Source of the DNA: Callorhinus ursinus | Lineage: Eukaryota; Chordata; Mammalia; Carnivora; Otariidae | NCBI RefSeq assembly: GCF_003265705.1 | Contig: NW_020312775.1 | Location: 8,714,075 to 8,778,074 of the forward strand | Length of the DNA stretch: 64,000 nucleotides | Reading direction: 5' to 3' | Shown: piece after piece, positions 13,430 through 26,775 of the stretch | Layout of the letters: each line of letters begins with the position of its first letter | How positions within the stretch are numbered: the stretch's first letter is position 1 | Program-made: the position numbers and the translations under genes | The notes under the pieces: model-generated | Told to the model about the DNA's origin: nothing | Databases searched by the model: none | What the model saw: the letters and a program-made list of their open reading frames with translations, nothing else

Positions 13430-15392
13430 TGCTGAAACATTCTTTTTGTTTGTTTAGTTCAAGTATAATTAACAGTGATATATTAGTGTCAGGTGTACAA
13501 TATAATGAGTTAGCAATTTTACACATCTCAGTGCTCATCAAGACATCAAGATAAGTGTACTCTGAACCCCTCTATTTTAACCATTGCCCCAGCAAATTCC
13601 CCTCTGGTAACCAACATTTTGTTCACTGTATTTAAAGAGTCTGTTTTCTTGTTTGTATCTCTTTTTTCGTTGTTCATTTGCTTCATAAATTCCACATATG
13701 AGTGAAATTATATGGTATTTTTCTTTCTCTGACCAACTTATTTTATAGCTTATAAACTTAGCATTATACCCTCTAGGTCCATTCATATTGTTGCAAATGG
13801 CAAGACTCCATTCTTTTTATAACTGAGTGAGATTCCAAAAAAAAGATATTATATATCTTTCTTTATCCATTCATCTATCAAAGGACACTTGGGTTACCTC
13901 CATATTTGGCTATTATAAATAATGCTGCAGTAAAAATAGGGTGCATATATATTTCAGAATTAGTGTTTTTCTTTTCTTTTGATAAATACTCAGTAGTGGA
14001 ATGGATGGATCCTATGATAATTTTGTTTTTAATTATTTAAGGAACCTCCCACTATTTTCCACAGTGGATACACCAATTTGCATTCCCACCAACAGTGCAT
14101 GAGAACTCCTTTATCTCCACATCCTTACCACACTTGTTACTTCTTGTGTTTTTTATTTTAACCATTCTGACAGGTATAAAATTATATCTCATTGTAGTTT
14201 TAATTTACATTTTCCTTATGATTAGTGATGTTGAGCATCTTTTCATATGTCTATTGGCCATCTATATGTCTTCTTTGGAAAAATGTCTATTCAGGTCCTT
14301 TGCTCATTTTTATTTGGATTTTTTTTCCTGTTGAGTTGTATAAGTTCTTTAAATGTTTTAGATGCTAACCCCTTATTGGATATATAATTTCCCAGTATCT
14401 TCCCCCATTCCATAAGTTGTATTTTTTTATGATGGTTTCATTTGCTGTGCAAAAGCTTTTGATTTTGGTGTAGTCCCAATAGTTTTTTTTTTTTTTGCAT
14501 TTGTTTCCTTTACCAGAAAAAAAAAAACATATCTAGAAAAATGTTTCTACATTTGATGTCACAGAAATAATTGCCTATGTTTTCTTCCATGAATTTTATG
14601 GTTTCATGTCTCATATTTAGGTATTTAATCCATTTTAGATTTATTTTTGTATATGGTATAACAAGGTGGTCCACTTTCATTCTTTTGCATGTCATTGCCC
14701 AGTTTTCTGAACACTGTTGAAGAGAATGTCTTTTCCCCATTGTATATTCTTTCCTCCTTTGTTACAGATTAATTGCCCATAAAGCCATGGGTTTATTTGT
14801 CTTTTCTCCACTCTGTTCCATTGATCTATATTTATTTTTGTGCCAGTACCATACTGTTTGGATTACTACGAATTTGTAATTTATCTTGAAATCTGGGATT
14901 GTGATACCTCCAGCTTTGCTCTTCTTTTTCAAGATTTCCTTGGGTATTCAGGGTCTTTTTTGGTTCCATACAAATTTTAGTATTATTCTAATTATTTAAA
15001 ACATGTAGTTAGTATTTTGATAGGGATTGCATTAAATGTGTAGAGCACTTTGGGTAGTATGGGCATTTTAACAATATTGGTTTTTCAAATCCATGAGCAT
15101 GGAATATCTTTCCATTTGTGTCATCTTCAATTTCTTTCATCAGTATTTTATAGTTTTTAAAGTACAGATCTTTTACCTACTTGCATAAGTTTATTATTAG
15201 GTATCTTATTATTTGGGGGTAATTGTAAATGAGATTGCTTTCTTAATTTCTCTTTCTGCTACTTCATTATTAGTGCATAGAAATGGAACTGATTTCTGTA
15301 TATTAATTTTGTATCCTCCAACTTTCCCAAATTCATTTATCATTTCTAGTACTTTTTTGTGGATTCTTTAGGGTTTTCTGTGTAAGTGTCAT

Positions 15393-15404
15393 GTCATCTG
15401 CAAA
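15393..15404 (-). pseudogene. L1e reverse transcriptase active-site motif in a decayed ORF2
   Basis: On the minus strand these four codons read F-A-D-D, preceded by VKLSL and followed by M-T. The flanking reading frame is interrupted, so the protein is not made intact. Confidence 0.8.
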
Positions 15405-16017
15405 TAGTGACAGTTTGACTTCTTTTTTTTCCTTTATTTACCAATTTGGATATCTTTCATTTCTTTTTTTCCCTTGTCTGATTGCTGTTGCTAAGACTTC
15501 AGTACTATGTTTAATAAAACTGGTGAGAGTGGACATACCTGTCTTGTTCCTGATCTTAGAGGAAAACCTCTCAATTTTTCACCATTGAGTATGTTTGTTG
15601 TGGATTTTTCATATAAGGCCTTTATTTTGTTAAGGTAAATTTCCCTACATTTACTTTGTTTAGAGTTTTTATAATGAATGGAATTTGTACTTTGTCTAAT
15701 GTTTTTTCTGCGTCTATTGAGATGATCATATGTTTTGTATCCTTTCTCTAGTTTACATGATTTATCATGTTTATTGATTTGCAAATATTTTCATTCCTGG
15801 GGTAAATCTCACTTGATGGTGGTGAATGATTGTTTTCTTGTATGTATTGTTGACTTGGTTTTTAAAAATTTTTTTGAAGATTTTTGCATGCATGCTCATC
15901 AGTGATATTGGCCTGTAGTTTATTTTTTTTCCCCTGTTGTTATTGTTGTTTTGTCCTTATCTGATTTTGGTATAAAGGTAATGCCCTTCTGGTAGAATAA
16001 ATTTGGAAACTTTTCTT

Positions 16018-16019
16018 CC

Positions 16020-16058
<39 letters not shown>

Positions 16059-16062
16059 TTTT
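16018..16062. repeat. (TTTA)n microsatellite
   Basis: About eleven TTTA units in a row inside L1e. Confidence 0.95.
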
Positions 16063-18327
16063 TGAACAGTTTCAGAAAAACAGTTATTAACTCTTCTTTA
16101 AATGTTTGGTATAACTCACCTGTGAAGACATGGTGCTGCAGTTTTATTTGTTGGGAGTTTTTTTTATTACTGATTCAATTTAATTGCTAGTAATTGGTCT
16201 GTTCAAATTTTCTATTTCTTCCTGATTCAATTTTTGAAGGTTATGTTTCTAGAAATTTCTCCATTTCTTCTAGATTGTCTAATTTGTTGTCATACAATTT
16301 TTCATAATATTCTTTTGTAATCATTTGTATTTCTGTGGTGTTGGTTGTTTTTTTCTCCTCCTTAATTTCTGATTTCATTTATTTGAGTTACCCACCTCCC
16401 CCCACCCCACTCTCTTTTTCATGAGTCTGGCTAATGTTTGATAAATTTTGTTAATCTTTTCAAAGAACCAGCTTCTGGTTTCATTGATCTCTTCTGGTTT
16501 TTTAGTCTCTATTTTATTTATTTCTGCTCTAATCTTTATTATTTTCTTCCTTCTACTGGATTTAGGCTTTGTTCTTTTTTTAAATTTTAAATTCAATTAG
16601 CCAACATATAGTACATCATTAGTTTTTGATGTAGTGTTCAATGACATTTGTTCTTTTCCTTTCTAACTTCTTTAGGTGTAAGGTTAGGCTGTTTGAGATT
16701 TTTCTTGTTTTTTGAGGTAGGTCTATATTGCCATAATCTTCCCTCTTAAAACAGCATTTGCTGTATCTCAAAGATTTTGAAACATTGTGTTTCACTTTCA
16801 TTTGTCTCCATGTATTTTTTAATTTACTTTTTGATTTCTTGGTTCACCAAAATGTTTAGTAGCATGTTATTTAACCTCTGTGTATTTGTGTCCTTTCCAG
16901 ATCTTTTCTGGTGATTGATTTCTAGTTTCATACTTTTGTGGTTGGGCAAAGATGCATGATATGACTTCAGTCTTTTTAAAATTTATTGAGACTTCTTTCG
17001 TGACCTAACACATGATCTATTTTGGAAAATGTTCCATATGTACTTGAAATTGATGTGTATTCTATTTATTTTGGATGAAACATTCTTAATCTGTCTAATA
17101 TATATTATATATCTGTTAGGTCTAACTGGTCCAGTGTATCATTCAAAGGCACTGTTTCCTTGTTAATTTCTCTCTGGATGATCTATCGATTAATGTAAGT
17201 GGGGTGTTAAAAGTTCCCTACTATTGTTTTATCACTGTCATTTTCTTTTTCCCTTATGTCTGTTAATAGGTGCTTTATGTATTTAGGTACTCCCATGTTT
17301 GGTGCATTAATACAATTGTTATGTCCTCTTATTGGATTTTTCCCTTTATCATTATGCAGTGGTTTTTTGTCTCTTATTGCAGTCTATTTTAAAGTCCATT
17401 TTGTCTAAGTATTGCTACTCCAGCTTTCTTTTTGCTTCCGTTTGCATGGTAAATGTTTTTCCATCTCTTCACTTTCAATCTGCATGTGTCATTAGGTCTG
17501 AAGTGAGTCTCTTGTAGGCAGCATATAAATGGGTCTTGCATTTTTTTATCCATTCAGTCACCCTATGTATTTTGATTGGATCACTTAGATTATTTTCATT
17601 TGAATTGTTGATAGGCATGTACTTAATTGCCATTTTGTTACCTACTTTATGGTTGTTTCTTTAGTCCTTCTCTCTTCCTTTCTTCTCTTGCTCTCTTCCC
17701 TTGTAGTTTGATGGCTTTCTTTAGTGATATGTGTGGATTGCTTTCTCCATATTTTTTGTGTATATATTACAGGTTTTTCACTTGTGGTTACCATTAGGTT
17801 CACATATGACATCTTATGCATATAGCAGTCTATATTGAGTTTATGGTCACTTAAGTTTGAACACATTCTAAAAGCAGTAGTTTTTACTTCCCCACCATAT
17901 TTATGTATTTATTTATGTATATGATGTCATATTTTACATTCTTTTATTTTGTGACTCCCTTGACTGGTTTTTATAGATATAATTGATTTTACTGCATTTG
18001 TGCTTTGACCTCTGTGTTGGTTTTATAAGTGATTAATCTACTACTTATATTTGTATTGCTGAAACATTCTTGAAACTGATTTACTACTAAAACTGAAAAA
18101 CAATAATTAATAATGAGGGGATATTTCTTTTGGTTAATTATTATCTATTGTGGCTTCAAAAATATTGAAATGACCCTTAGAATGTTTAGATACATTATTC
18201 ATAAAGTTAAGTGATCTCTCTGTTTCAATTTGAGTGCTAGACATTTTGTGTTTGCTTCAACTCTCCTCTTTCCCCAGCATGACATTAATTTTTCTTCACA
18301 GAGCTGTTTAAGATGTTATTAACTTTT

Positions 18328-18810
18328 TAAATTTCATTATGTTATGTTAATCACCATACATTACATCATTAGTTTTTGATGTAGTGTTCCATGATTCATT
18401 GTTTGCATATAATACCCAGTGCTCCATTCAGTACATTCCCTCTTTAATACCCATCACCAGGCTAACCCATCCCCCCACCCCCCTCCCCTCTAGAACTCTC
18501 AGTTTGTTTCTCAGAGACCATAGTCTCTCATTGTTCGTCTCCCCCTCCGATTTCCCCCCCTTCATTTTTCCCTTCCTGCTATCTTCTTTTTTTTTTTTTT
18601 AACATATAATGTATTATTTGTTTCAGAGGTAGAGGTCTGTGATTCAGAGCACTAAATGAGAAAAATATGCAGCCAAGAATACTATATCCAGCTAGGCTCT
18701 CATTGAAAATAGAAGGAGAGATAAAAAGCTTCCAGGAAAAACAAAAACTAAAGGAATTTGGAAACACGAAATCAGCCCTACAAGAAATATTGAAAGGGGT
18801 CCTCGACGCA
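18328..18810 (-). mobile_element. L1f: short LINE-1 with inverted ORF1 fragment
   Basis: 18328-18645 is the L1 3' UTR on the minus strand. 18646-18810 is plus-strand ORF1 C-terminal coding sequence (reads ALNEKNMQPRILYPARLS, then LQEILKG near the end). The two parts lie about 4 kb apart in a complete L1. Flanking GTTATTAACTTTTT (18315-18328) and GTTATTAAATTTTTT (18811-18825) look like one target duplication, so this is a single twin-primed insertion that lost all of ORF2. Confidence 0.82.
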
Positions 18811-18825
18811 GTTATTAAATTTTTT

Positions 18826-19639
18826 GACATTTGATATATGATGGTATGAAGATACATTTTAAGGTCTATCTGGGGCTCATCCATTTACTTATATAAGTAA
18901 GGGCACTGGGGACAGAATTTTGAACAAGAAAATCTTGGTTCCTGCTATACATAATAGTTCTCACATTCTAAGAGGGGGCATATTTATAGACAAAAAATAA
19001 AGAAAAAAACTTAATTCTATTTGATAAGATCCATATAGGAAACAAACTAGGCGATGTAATGGCAGTTAATAGTGGAGATAGAATGGCCTATTTTAAAATA
19101 TATGGACCTTAATAAACATTTTCAAATGGCATATATTTTACAAACTTATAAAATATTTAAATGAAATTTATGTTGATTGATGTAATACAAAAATATTACA
19201 CTGGGATCTATAGGTCCCAGAAAAGAAGTCATTTCCATGTTCCAGAATAGCAGCTGCATGGCAAAGGATATGGTCATATTGAAAGTATGTTCAGAATTTC
19301 TTATGTTCAGAATTTCTTATGTTAATATAGTTTACTACCCTTGGGAAATATAGGTCAAGCCCTAAAAATAGAGCTTCTCCACAAACCAAGTTCTTCAAAA
19401 GGTTGTAGAGAAAGTATTGTGGATTACTGCCAACAGGAAATATGAATAAAAATGCGTAAAGTAAGTTTATCATGTCTACTTATTATATTCGTAGATGCTC
19501 TTTTTGAAAAAATATATATTTTTTGTATAGGACCCCTGTTGCTCTCCCTGTCCTCCCTACTCCCTTTCTCCTTTCTCTCCTCCTTTCCTTCTATGTCACT
19601 TTGTTGATCATATTAGAATGTTGATTTTTGGGGGGGTGT
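18826..19639. other. Intergenic DNA with a 16-bp tandem duplication
   Basis: No gene seen. TATGTTCAGAATTTCT is repeated head-to-tail at 19286-19301 and 19302-19317, followed by a partial third unit. Confidence 0.6.
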
Positions 19640-21402
19640 TCTTCCTTTTATTTTTATTTTTATTTTTTTTTCTTTTCCAAATTTTTACTTAAATTCTAGT
19701 TGGTTAACCTATACTACAATATTGGTTTCATGAGTAGAATTTAGTGATCAGTCACTTACATATAAGACCTGGTGCTCATCACAAGTGCCCTCCTTAATAT
19801 CCATCACACATTTAGACTATCCCCTGCCCACCAACCCTCCATCAGTACTCAGAGTTTGTTCTCTATAGTTGAGTCTCTTATGGTTTGACTCCCTCTCCTT
19901 TTCCCCCTTCTCCTATGTTCATCTGTTTTGTTTCTTAAATTCCACATATGAGTGAAATCATATGGTATTTATGCTAAGCAAAAGAAGTCAGTCAGAGAAT
20001 GATAATACATTCTAACTCCATTCACATCATTGCAAATGGCAAGATTTCATTTTTTATGGCTGAGTAATATTCCATTGTATATTTATACCACATCTTCTTT
20101 ATCCATTCATCAGTTGATGGACCTTTGGGCTCTTTCCATAATTTGGCTATGGTTCATAATGCTGCTATAACATCAGGGTGCATGTGTTCCATTGAATCAG
20201 TATTTTTGTATCCTCTGGGTAAATACCTAGTAGTGCAATTGCTGGGTCATAAGGTAGTTTTATTTTTTAACTTTTTGAGGAACCTCTTTTTGAGAGTCTG
20301 TACCAATTTGCATTCCCACCAATGGTGTAGCAGACTTCCCCCTTCTCTGCACCCTCATTGATATCTGTTGTTTCCTTTGTTGTTAATTTTAGCCACTCTG
20401 ACAGGTGTGAGATGATATCTCAAGATATATTTGATTTGTATTTCGCTGATGATCAGTGATGTTGAGCAGCTTTTCATGTGCCTGTTAGCCATCTGGATGT
20501 TTTCTTTGGAAAAATGTCTATTCATGTCTTCTGCCCATTTCTTAACTGGATTATTTGTTTTTTGGGTGTTGACTTTGATAAGTTCTTTATAGATTTTGGA
20601 TACTAAGCCTTTATCAGATATGTCATTAGTAAATATCTTCTCCCATCCCATAGGTTGCTTTTTAGTTTTGTTGATTATTACCTTCTCTGTACAGAAGCTT
20701 TTTATGAAGTTCTAATAGTTTATTTTTGCTTTTGTTTACCTTGGTCAGGAGACATATCTACTAACAAGTCGCTGTGGCCAATGGCCAAGAAGATACCACC
20801 TATTCTTCTAGGATTTTTATGGTTTCCTGTCTCATATTTAGGTCTGTCACCGATTTTGAATTTATTTTTGTGTATGCTGTAAGAAAGTAGTCTGGTTTCA
20901 TTCCTCTACATATTTCTATCCAATTTCCCAACGCCATTTTTTGAAGAGACTCATTTTTCCATTGGATATTTTCTTTCCTGTTTTGTCAAAGATTAGTTGG
21001 CCATATAGTTGTGGGTTTATATCTCGGTTTTCTATCCTGCTTCATTGATCTATATGTCTGTTTTTGTGCCAGTACCATACTGTCTTGATGACTAGAGCAT
21101 TGTAATATAACTTGAAGTCTGGAATTGTGATGATTCCAGCATTGCTTTTCTTTTTCAGGATTGATTTGGGTATTCAGGATCTATTATGGTTCTATATAAA
21201 TTTCAGGATTCTTTGTTATAGCTCTGTGAAAAATTCTGGTGGTGTTTTGATAGGGATTTCATTAAATGTGTAGATTGCTTTGGGTAGTATAGACATTTTA
21301 ACAATATTTGTTCTTCTAATCTATGAGTATAGTGTCTCCATTTCTTTGTGTTGTCTACAATTTCTTTCATAAATGTTCTATACTTCTCAGAGTACAGATC
21401 TT

Positions 21403-21825
21403 TTATTTTTTTAGATTTATTTCTAGGTATCTTACGGTTTTTGGTGTAATTGTAAATGGAATTGATCCCTTGATTTTTCTTTCTGCTGCTTCATTGTTAG
21501 TATATAGAAATGGAACAGACTTTTGTGCATTGATTGTATACCCTGTGACTTTGCTGAATTCCTGTATCAGTTCTAGTAATTTTTTGGTGGCATCTTTCAG
21601 GTTTTCTACATAGAGTATCATATTCTCCATGAAGAGTGAAAATTTGACTTCTTTGGCTATTTGGATACATTTATTTCTTATTGTTGTCTGATTGCTGAGG
21701 CTAGGACTTCCAGTACTATGTTGAACAACAGTGATGAGAGTAGACATTTCTGTCGTGTTCCTAACTTTAGGTGAAAAGCTATCAGTTTTTCCCCTTGAGG
21801 ATGGTATTAGTTGTGGTGCTTTCAT
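21403..21825 (-). pseudogene. L1g ORF2 fragment, reverse transcriptase with dead active site
   Basis: A 140-codon open piece of ORF2 covering RT, with [11 protein letters not shown] upstream, and [20 protein letters not shown] and [13 protein letters not shown] downstream. The catalytic Y/FADD motif reads FMEN at 21622-21633: both catalytic aspartates are gone. By family knowledge such an RT cannot polymerise. The flanking ORF2 parts are in other frames. Confidence 0.85.
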
Positions 21826-23024
21826 ATATGACCTTTATGGTGTTGAGGTATGTTCCCTTGATCCCTACATTATGGAAGGCTTTTATCAAGAAAGGATGTT
21901 GTATTTGTCAAATGCTCTTTCTGCATCTATTGGGAGGATCATGTTTCTTATCCTTTCTTTTATTAATGTGGTATATCACATTGATAATCAATCATCAAAT
22001 CATGTGGATGTTGAACCACTCCTGCAGCCCAAGAATAAGACCTACTTGGTAGTGGTGAATAATCCTTTTAATGTACTGTTGGATTCAATTATCTAGTATC
22101 TTGTTGAGAATTTTTGCATCCATGTTCATCAGGGATATTTGTCCATAATTCTCCTTTTTAGTATGGTCTTTGTCTGGTTTGGGAAGCAAGGTAATGCTGG
22201 CTTCATAGAATGAGTTTGGAAGTTTTCCTTCCATTTCTATTTTTTGGAATAGTTTCAGAAGAATAGGTATTAATTCTTTAAATGTTTGGTAGAATTCCCC
22301 TGGGAAGCCATCTGGCCCTGGACTCTTGTGTTTTTGGAGATTTTTTATTACAGATTAAGTTTCTTTGTTGGTTATGGGTCTGTTCAGATTTTGTATTTCT
22401 TCCTGTTTCAGTTTTGGTAGGTTATATGTTTGTAGGAATTTATCCATTTCTTCCAGATTACCTGGTTGGTTGGCCTACAATTGTTCATAATATTCTCTTA
22501 CAATTGTTTGTATTTCTGTGGTGTTGGTTGTGATCTCTCATCTTTCATTCATAATTTTATTTATTTTGATTCTTTATCTTTTCTTTTTGATGAGTCTGGT
22601 TAGTGGTTTATCAGTTTTGTTAATTTTTTTCAAAGAAGCAGCTCCTGATCTCATTGATCTCTTCTACTGTTTTTGTTTTCTTTTTTCATTTCTATATCAT
22701 TTATTTCTGCTCTAATCTTTATTATTTCCTTTCATTCTGCTGACTTTAGTTTTCATTTTTTTTCTAGGTACCTTAAATGTAATGATAGGTTGTGTATTTA
22801 AGGTTTTTCTTGCTTCTTGCATTGCTATATACTTCCTTCTCAGGACCGCTTTTGCCACATCCCAAAGTTTTAGACTTGTTGTTGTTCATTTTCATTTGTT
22901 TCCATGTATTTTTTAAATTTCTTATTTGATTTCCTGGTTGAGCTTTTCATTATTTAATAGCATGTTGTTTAATCTCTATGTATTTGTGGTCTTTCCAAAT
23001 TTTTCTTGTGGTTGGCTTCCAGGT

Positions 23025-23222
23025 TCATAGCATTGTGGTTAGAAATGATACGTGGTATGACTTCAGTCTTTTATATTTGTTGAAAGCTGATTTGTGACCT
23101 AATATTTGATCTGTTCTGGAGATTGTCCCATGTGCACATGAAAAGAATGTGTTTTCTCCTGTTTTAGGATGGAATGTTCTCAGTACATCTTTTAAGTCCA
23201 TCTGGTCCAATGTGTCATTCAA
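23025..23222 (-). pseudogene. L1g ORF2 fragment, endonuclease C-terminal part
   Basis: It reads LDQMDLKDVLRTFHPKTGEN and then SRTDQILGHK, recognisable L1 endonuclease text. The aspartate of the usual S-x-x-D motif is present, but the downstream serine-aspartate-histidine motif carrying the catalytic histidine is not recognisable. Confidence 0.75.
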
Positions 23223-24289
23223 AGCAATTGTTTCCTTGTTTTCTGTTTAGATGATCTGTCCACTGATATAAGTGAGGTGTTAAAGCCCCCTACAATATTG
23301 TATTTTTATCAATTTGTTCCATTATGTTTGTTATTATTTTTAAATATATTTGGGTTCCCCCATGTTGATTGTATAAATATTTACAATTATTATTCTTGTT
23401 TTATTTTCTTCTTTATGATTATGCAATGCCCTTCTTTGTCTTTTGTTACATGCTTTGTTTAATGTCTAGTTAGTGCAATATAAACATTGCTACTCCAGCT
23501 TCCTTTTGTCATCCATTTACATGATGATTCTCTATCCCCTCATTTTTAAACTACAGGTGTCTTTAGGTCTAAAGTGAATCTCTTAAAAGCAGCTTATAGA
23601 TGGGTCTTTTTTTTTTTTTAATCCATTCTGATACTCTATGTCTTTTGATTGGAACTTTTAGTCCATTTAGTCAAAGGAGTTATTGATAGATATATATTTA
23701 TTGCCATTTTATTTCATGTCTTATCTTTGTTTCTGGAGATTTTCTCTGATCCTTTCTTGTCTTTTTCACTTTTGGTCTCTCCTTTGCACTCCAAGAGTCC
23801 CCCTTGATATTTCTTGCAGGCTGGATTAGTGGTCACAACTCCTTAAGTATTGTATGTCTGGGGAACTCTTTATCTCCCTCTATTCTCAGTGATAGTCTTG
23901 CTGGATAGAATATTCTTGGCTACAGATTTTTTTCCATTCAGCCCTTTGAATATATGATGCCACTCCCTTCTGGCTTGACAAGTTTCTGTAGAGAAATATG
24001 CAGCTAGCCTTATGGGGTTTTCTGTGTAATTTGAGGACTTCTTTTATCTTGCTGCTTTCAAGATTTTTTTTCTTTATTGCTATATTTTGCAAAAATATTT
24101 ACAATATATTTGCTGTTGGCCTGCTCTTTTGATGTTGATGGGAATTCTCTGTGCCTTCTGGGTCTTGATGTCTGTTTCCTTCCCAAATTAGGGAAGTTTT
24201 CTGCTATTATTTCTTGAAACAAATTTTCTGTCCCTTTTTCTCTCTTTTTCTGGGACTCCTATAATACCATTGTTACTATGATTGATGGA

Positions 24290-24810
24290 GTCACTGAATT
24301 CACAATGCATGTGCTCTGCTGTTGTGTTTTTTGGCTGCCCTGTCCTTCAGGCCAGTAGTCTGCAAAGGCTCTCCTTGCCTGCTGTGGGCAGTGTTTGGTC
24401 CCTAGTCTGAATATGGTGAGTTTTAACTTGGTGTGCTGTGGTTTGCTTGTGAAATGAGGCCTGATACCAACTCCACCAGAACTGAGGACCTGCAGCACTC
24501 TAGTTGGGAGACATCGTATGGGCAGGGTTTTGTGCTGGTTTAGTGTGTGTAGGGCCCTCCGTGGTGGGACTAAAGCAAACTTCACTGAGAAGGGCAGTCC
24601 TGCCAGAACACAGGGTGGTGGTGCTTTGCATAAACAAGTTAAACGGCAGACAGTGTCGGTTCTGTGCTGCTTCTTGCTGGTGATTCTATGTTTATGCTCC
24701 GGGATGGCAGAGGGAAATGTTATCAGCCAGCTCCTTTGTTCTGGAGAGTCTAATCATCCTCTTGACCCAAAAGAAAGTTTTGTACCTGATATGATGCAAA
24801 GATCATTTTA
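24290..24810 (-). promoter_or_regulatory. L1g 5' UTR (internal promoter region)
   Basis: A GC-richer block at the 5' side of a minus-strand L1, with text typical of carnivore L1 5' UTRs (for example CAGTAGTCTGCAAAGGC). It lacks the clear AAGATGGC start seen in L1o and L1r, so it may be truncated. A 97-codon ORF on the opposite strand (24518-24811) reads outward. Confidence 0.6.
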
Positions 24811-25377
24811 AAGTCTGAATATATATTTTCCTGAAGAAACATTTTCAACTCTGAGTATTTTAACCTCATCTAATTATTTTTTAACTTAGTATCTTACTTC
24901 ACTCTTTTGATTGCCAGAAGCAATTGGCATACAACTCTGAACTTGAAAATATACAGTGTACTAAATATATTTCTTTTAACATGTTATATCTTTACACTAG
25001 AAGACATTAGGTAGAAAAGGGTGATTATTTGCAAAATAAACTGAAATTCTAATTTTAATAAAGGTGTAAAGTCTATTTTTGAGGACTGAGAGAGGAAGGA
25101 AAACAAACCAACAGCATAGTCTTTTCCTACTCTAAGAGACATATATTCTTTTGGTTGAAAATACAAAGAAAATGGTAACATTTCTTTCTGTAAAGAAAAC
25201 ATACACCTATTTCTTTTGGTAATGGCAGGTTGTGGGTGAATTAATTATTAATGAAAACTCTTGTATAAAAAATTTAAATTAAATAATTTTATTTTTATTT
25301 TTTCAACTTAGGTAATGAACTCCAAAATTGAATTGCATTCCAAAGAAGGCTTCTAGCAAACAAATATTGTGTGTATT
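24811..25377. other. Intergenic DNA, no gene seen
   Basis: AT-rich sequence without recognisable gene or repeat. Confidence 0.55.
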
Positions 25378-25391
25378 TAAAGAAATTATGA

Positions 25392-25580
25392 GGGGGCACC
25401 TGGGTGGCTCAGTTGTTAACTGTCTGCCTTTGGCTCAGGTCATGATCCCAGGACCGAGCCCCGCATCGGGCTCCCTGCTCGTTGGGAAGCCTGCTTCTCC
25501 CTCTCCCAATCCCCCTGTTCCCTCTCTCACTGTCTCTCTCTGTCAAATAAATAAATACAATTAAAAAAAATAATAAAAAA
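25392..25580 (+). mobile_element. CAN-SINE S7
   Basis: Head GGGCACCTGGGTGGCTCAG and tail AAATAAATACAATTAAAA. Target duplication TAAAGAAATTATGAG (25377-25391) versus TAAAGAAATTGAG (25581-25593). Confidence 0.94.
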
Positions 25581-26311
25581 TAAAGAAATTGAGGTAAGGA
25601 AACTTGATTTTAGTAGCTAACTGTATACTATTCCACCATTACACTGAAATCAGGGACTTTCTAAGACTTGTCTTCAATTTTCCCCTGACACTAAGGTCTT
25701 GACCAAAACATTAATTTTTCCAATTTACTGAAACTTGCTTGTTGCTTTGGCAATTTATCATGGCACAAAATAGCAGCTAGTTACCTTTACATAATTTTAT
25801 CATAATATTAATAAACAGTTGTTAGAGCAGTTTTAGACTCACAGAAAAAAAATGAATGAAAAATGCAGCACTCACACATAAACTCTAGCTCACCCCAAAA
25901 ACAGCCTCCCACTGTCAATATCCTGCACCAGTGTGGTACATTTGTAGCAATTGGTGAGCCATTACTGACACATCATTATCCACCAAAGTCCATAGTTTAT
26001 ATTAGGGTTCACCCTTGATAGTGTATATTCTATGGGTTTGGCAAATGTATAATGTTATGTATCTACTATTACAATATCATACAACATAGTTTCATTGTCC
26101 TAAAACTTCTCTGTGATTAGCTTATGTATCCCTTTCCTTTTTCCTATACCCTGACAGTTACTCATCTTTTTAATGTCTCCATACATTTTTTGCCTTTTCT
26201 AGAATGTAATATAAACAAAATCATACAGTGTGTAGCCTCTTCAGATAGTCTTCCTTTACTTAGTAATGTACACTTAAGATTCTCCCATGTCTTTCCATGT
26301 TCTGATAGCTC

Positions 26312-26371
26312 ATTTCTTTTATAGCTTTGACAACATTATTCCATTCTTTTATAGCTTTGACAATAATATTC
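26312..26371. repeat. 30-bp tandem duplication
   Basis: CATTCTTTTATAGCTTTGAC occurs twice, 30 bp apart (with small differences), inside L1h. It is a local duplication within the old element. Confidence 0.8.
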
Positions 26372-26775
26372 TATTGTGTAGATGTGCCAGTGTGTTTATC
26401 AACTTACCTACTGAGAAACATCTTGAGTGTTCCAAGTTTTGACAATTATGAATAAATCTGCTATAAATATCAGTGAGCAGGTTTTAATGTGGACATAAAT
26501 TTTCACTTCATTTGGATATGTGCTAAGGAGCACAATTGCTGGATTATATACTAAGAATATGTTCAAGTTTGTAAAAAACTGCCAAACTATTTTCCAAAGT
26601 GACTTTAACATTTTTTATTCCCATGAGCCATGAATGAGAGTTCTTGTTACTACAAATCCTTGTCAGCGTTTGGTATAGTCCATGTTTTAAGTTTTTGCTA
26701 TTCTAAAGGTGTATAGTGGTATCTCACTGTCATTTTAATTTTCAATTCCCTAATGACATATTATGGTGATAGCCT

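Larger units (their letters stand above)
13445..18056 (-). mobile_element. L1e: 4.6-kb LINE-1, 3' UTR to upstream of ORF2
   Basis: The element is bounded by a perfect 15-bp duplication TGCTGAAACATTCTT (13430-13444 and 18057-18071), which fixes both ends. Read on the minus strand it contains a sequence resembling the start of ORF2 (about 17.6 kb), the endonuclease and reverse transcriptase regions and the 3' UTR (13445 onward). ORF1 and the promoter are absent, so it is 5' truncated. Many stops and frameshifts put it among the older copies here, though the RT motif FADD is still readable at 15393-15404. A (TTTA)n array lies inside at 16018-16062. Confidence 0.93.
19640..24810 (-). mobile_element. 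L1g: near full-length LINE-1, 5' UTR to 3' end
   Basis: Minus-strand order is 5' UTR (about 24810-24290), decayed ORF1 (about 24290-23760), ORF2 (about 23700-19990) and 3' UTR with an A-rich tail (about 19640). ORF1 looks internally shortened: its middle part appears joined directly to 5' UTR sequence near 24290. ORF2 is fragmented, and the RT motif has become F-M-E-N at 21622-21633. The left boundary lies in a T-rich stretch and I found no target duplication, so both ends are approximate. Confidence 0.85.

Noticed and set aside
16018..16062. Regular TTTA repeats as a possible CRISPR-like or protein-binding array
   Set aside because: The 4-bp units have no spacers; this is a common microsatellite.
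22282..22715. Hydrophobic ORFs resembling membrane proteins
   Set aside because: They are antisense readings of L1g ORF2, where A-rich coding sequence gives Phe/Leu-rich antisense peptides.
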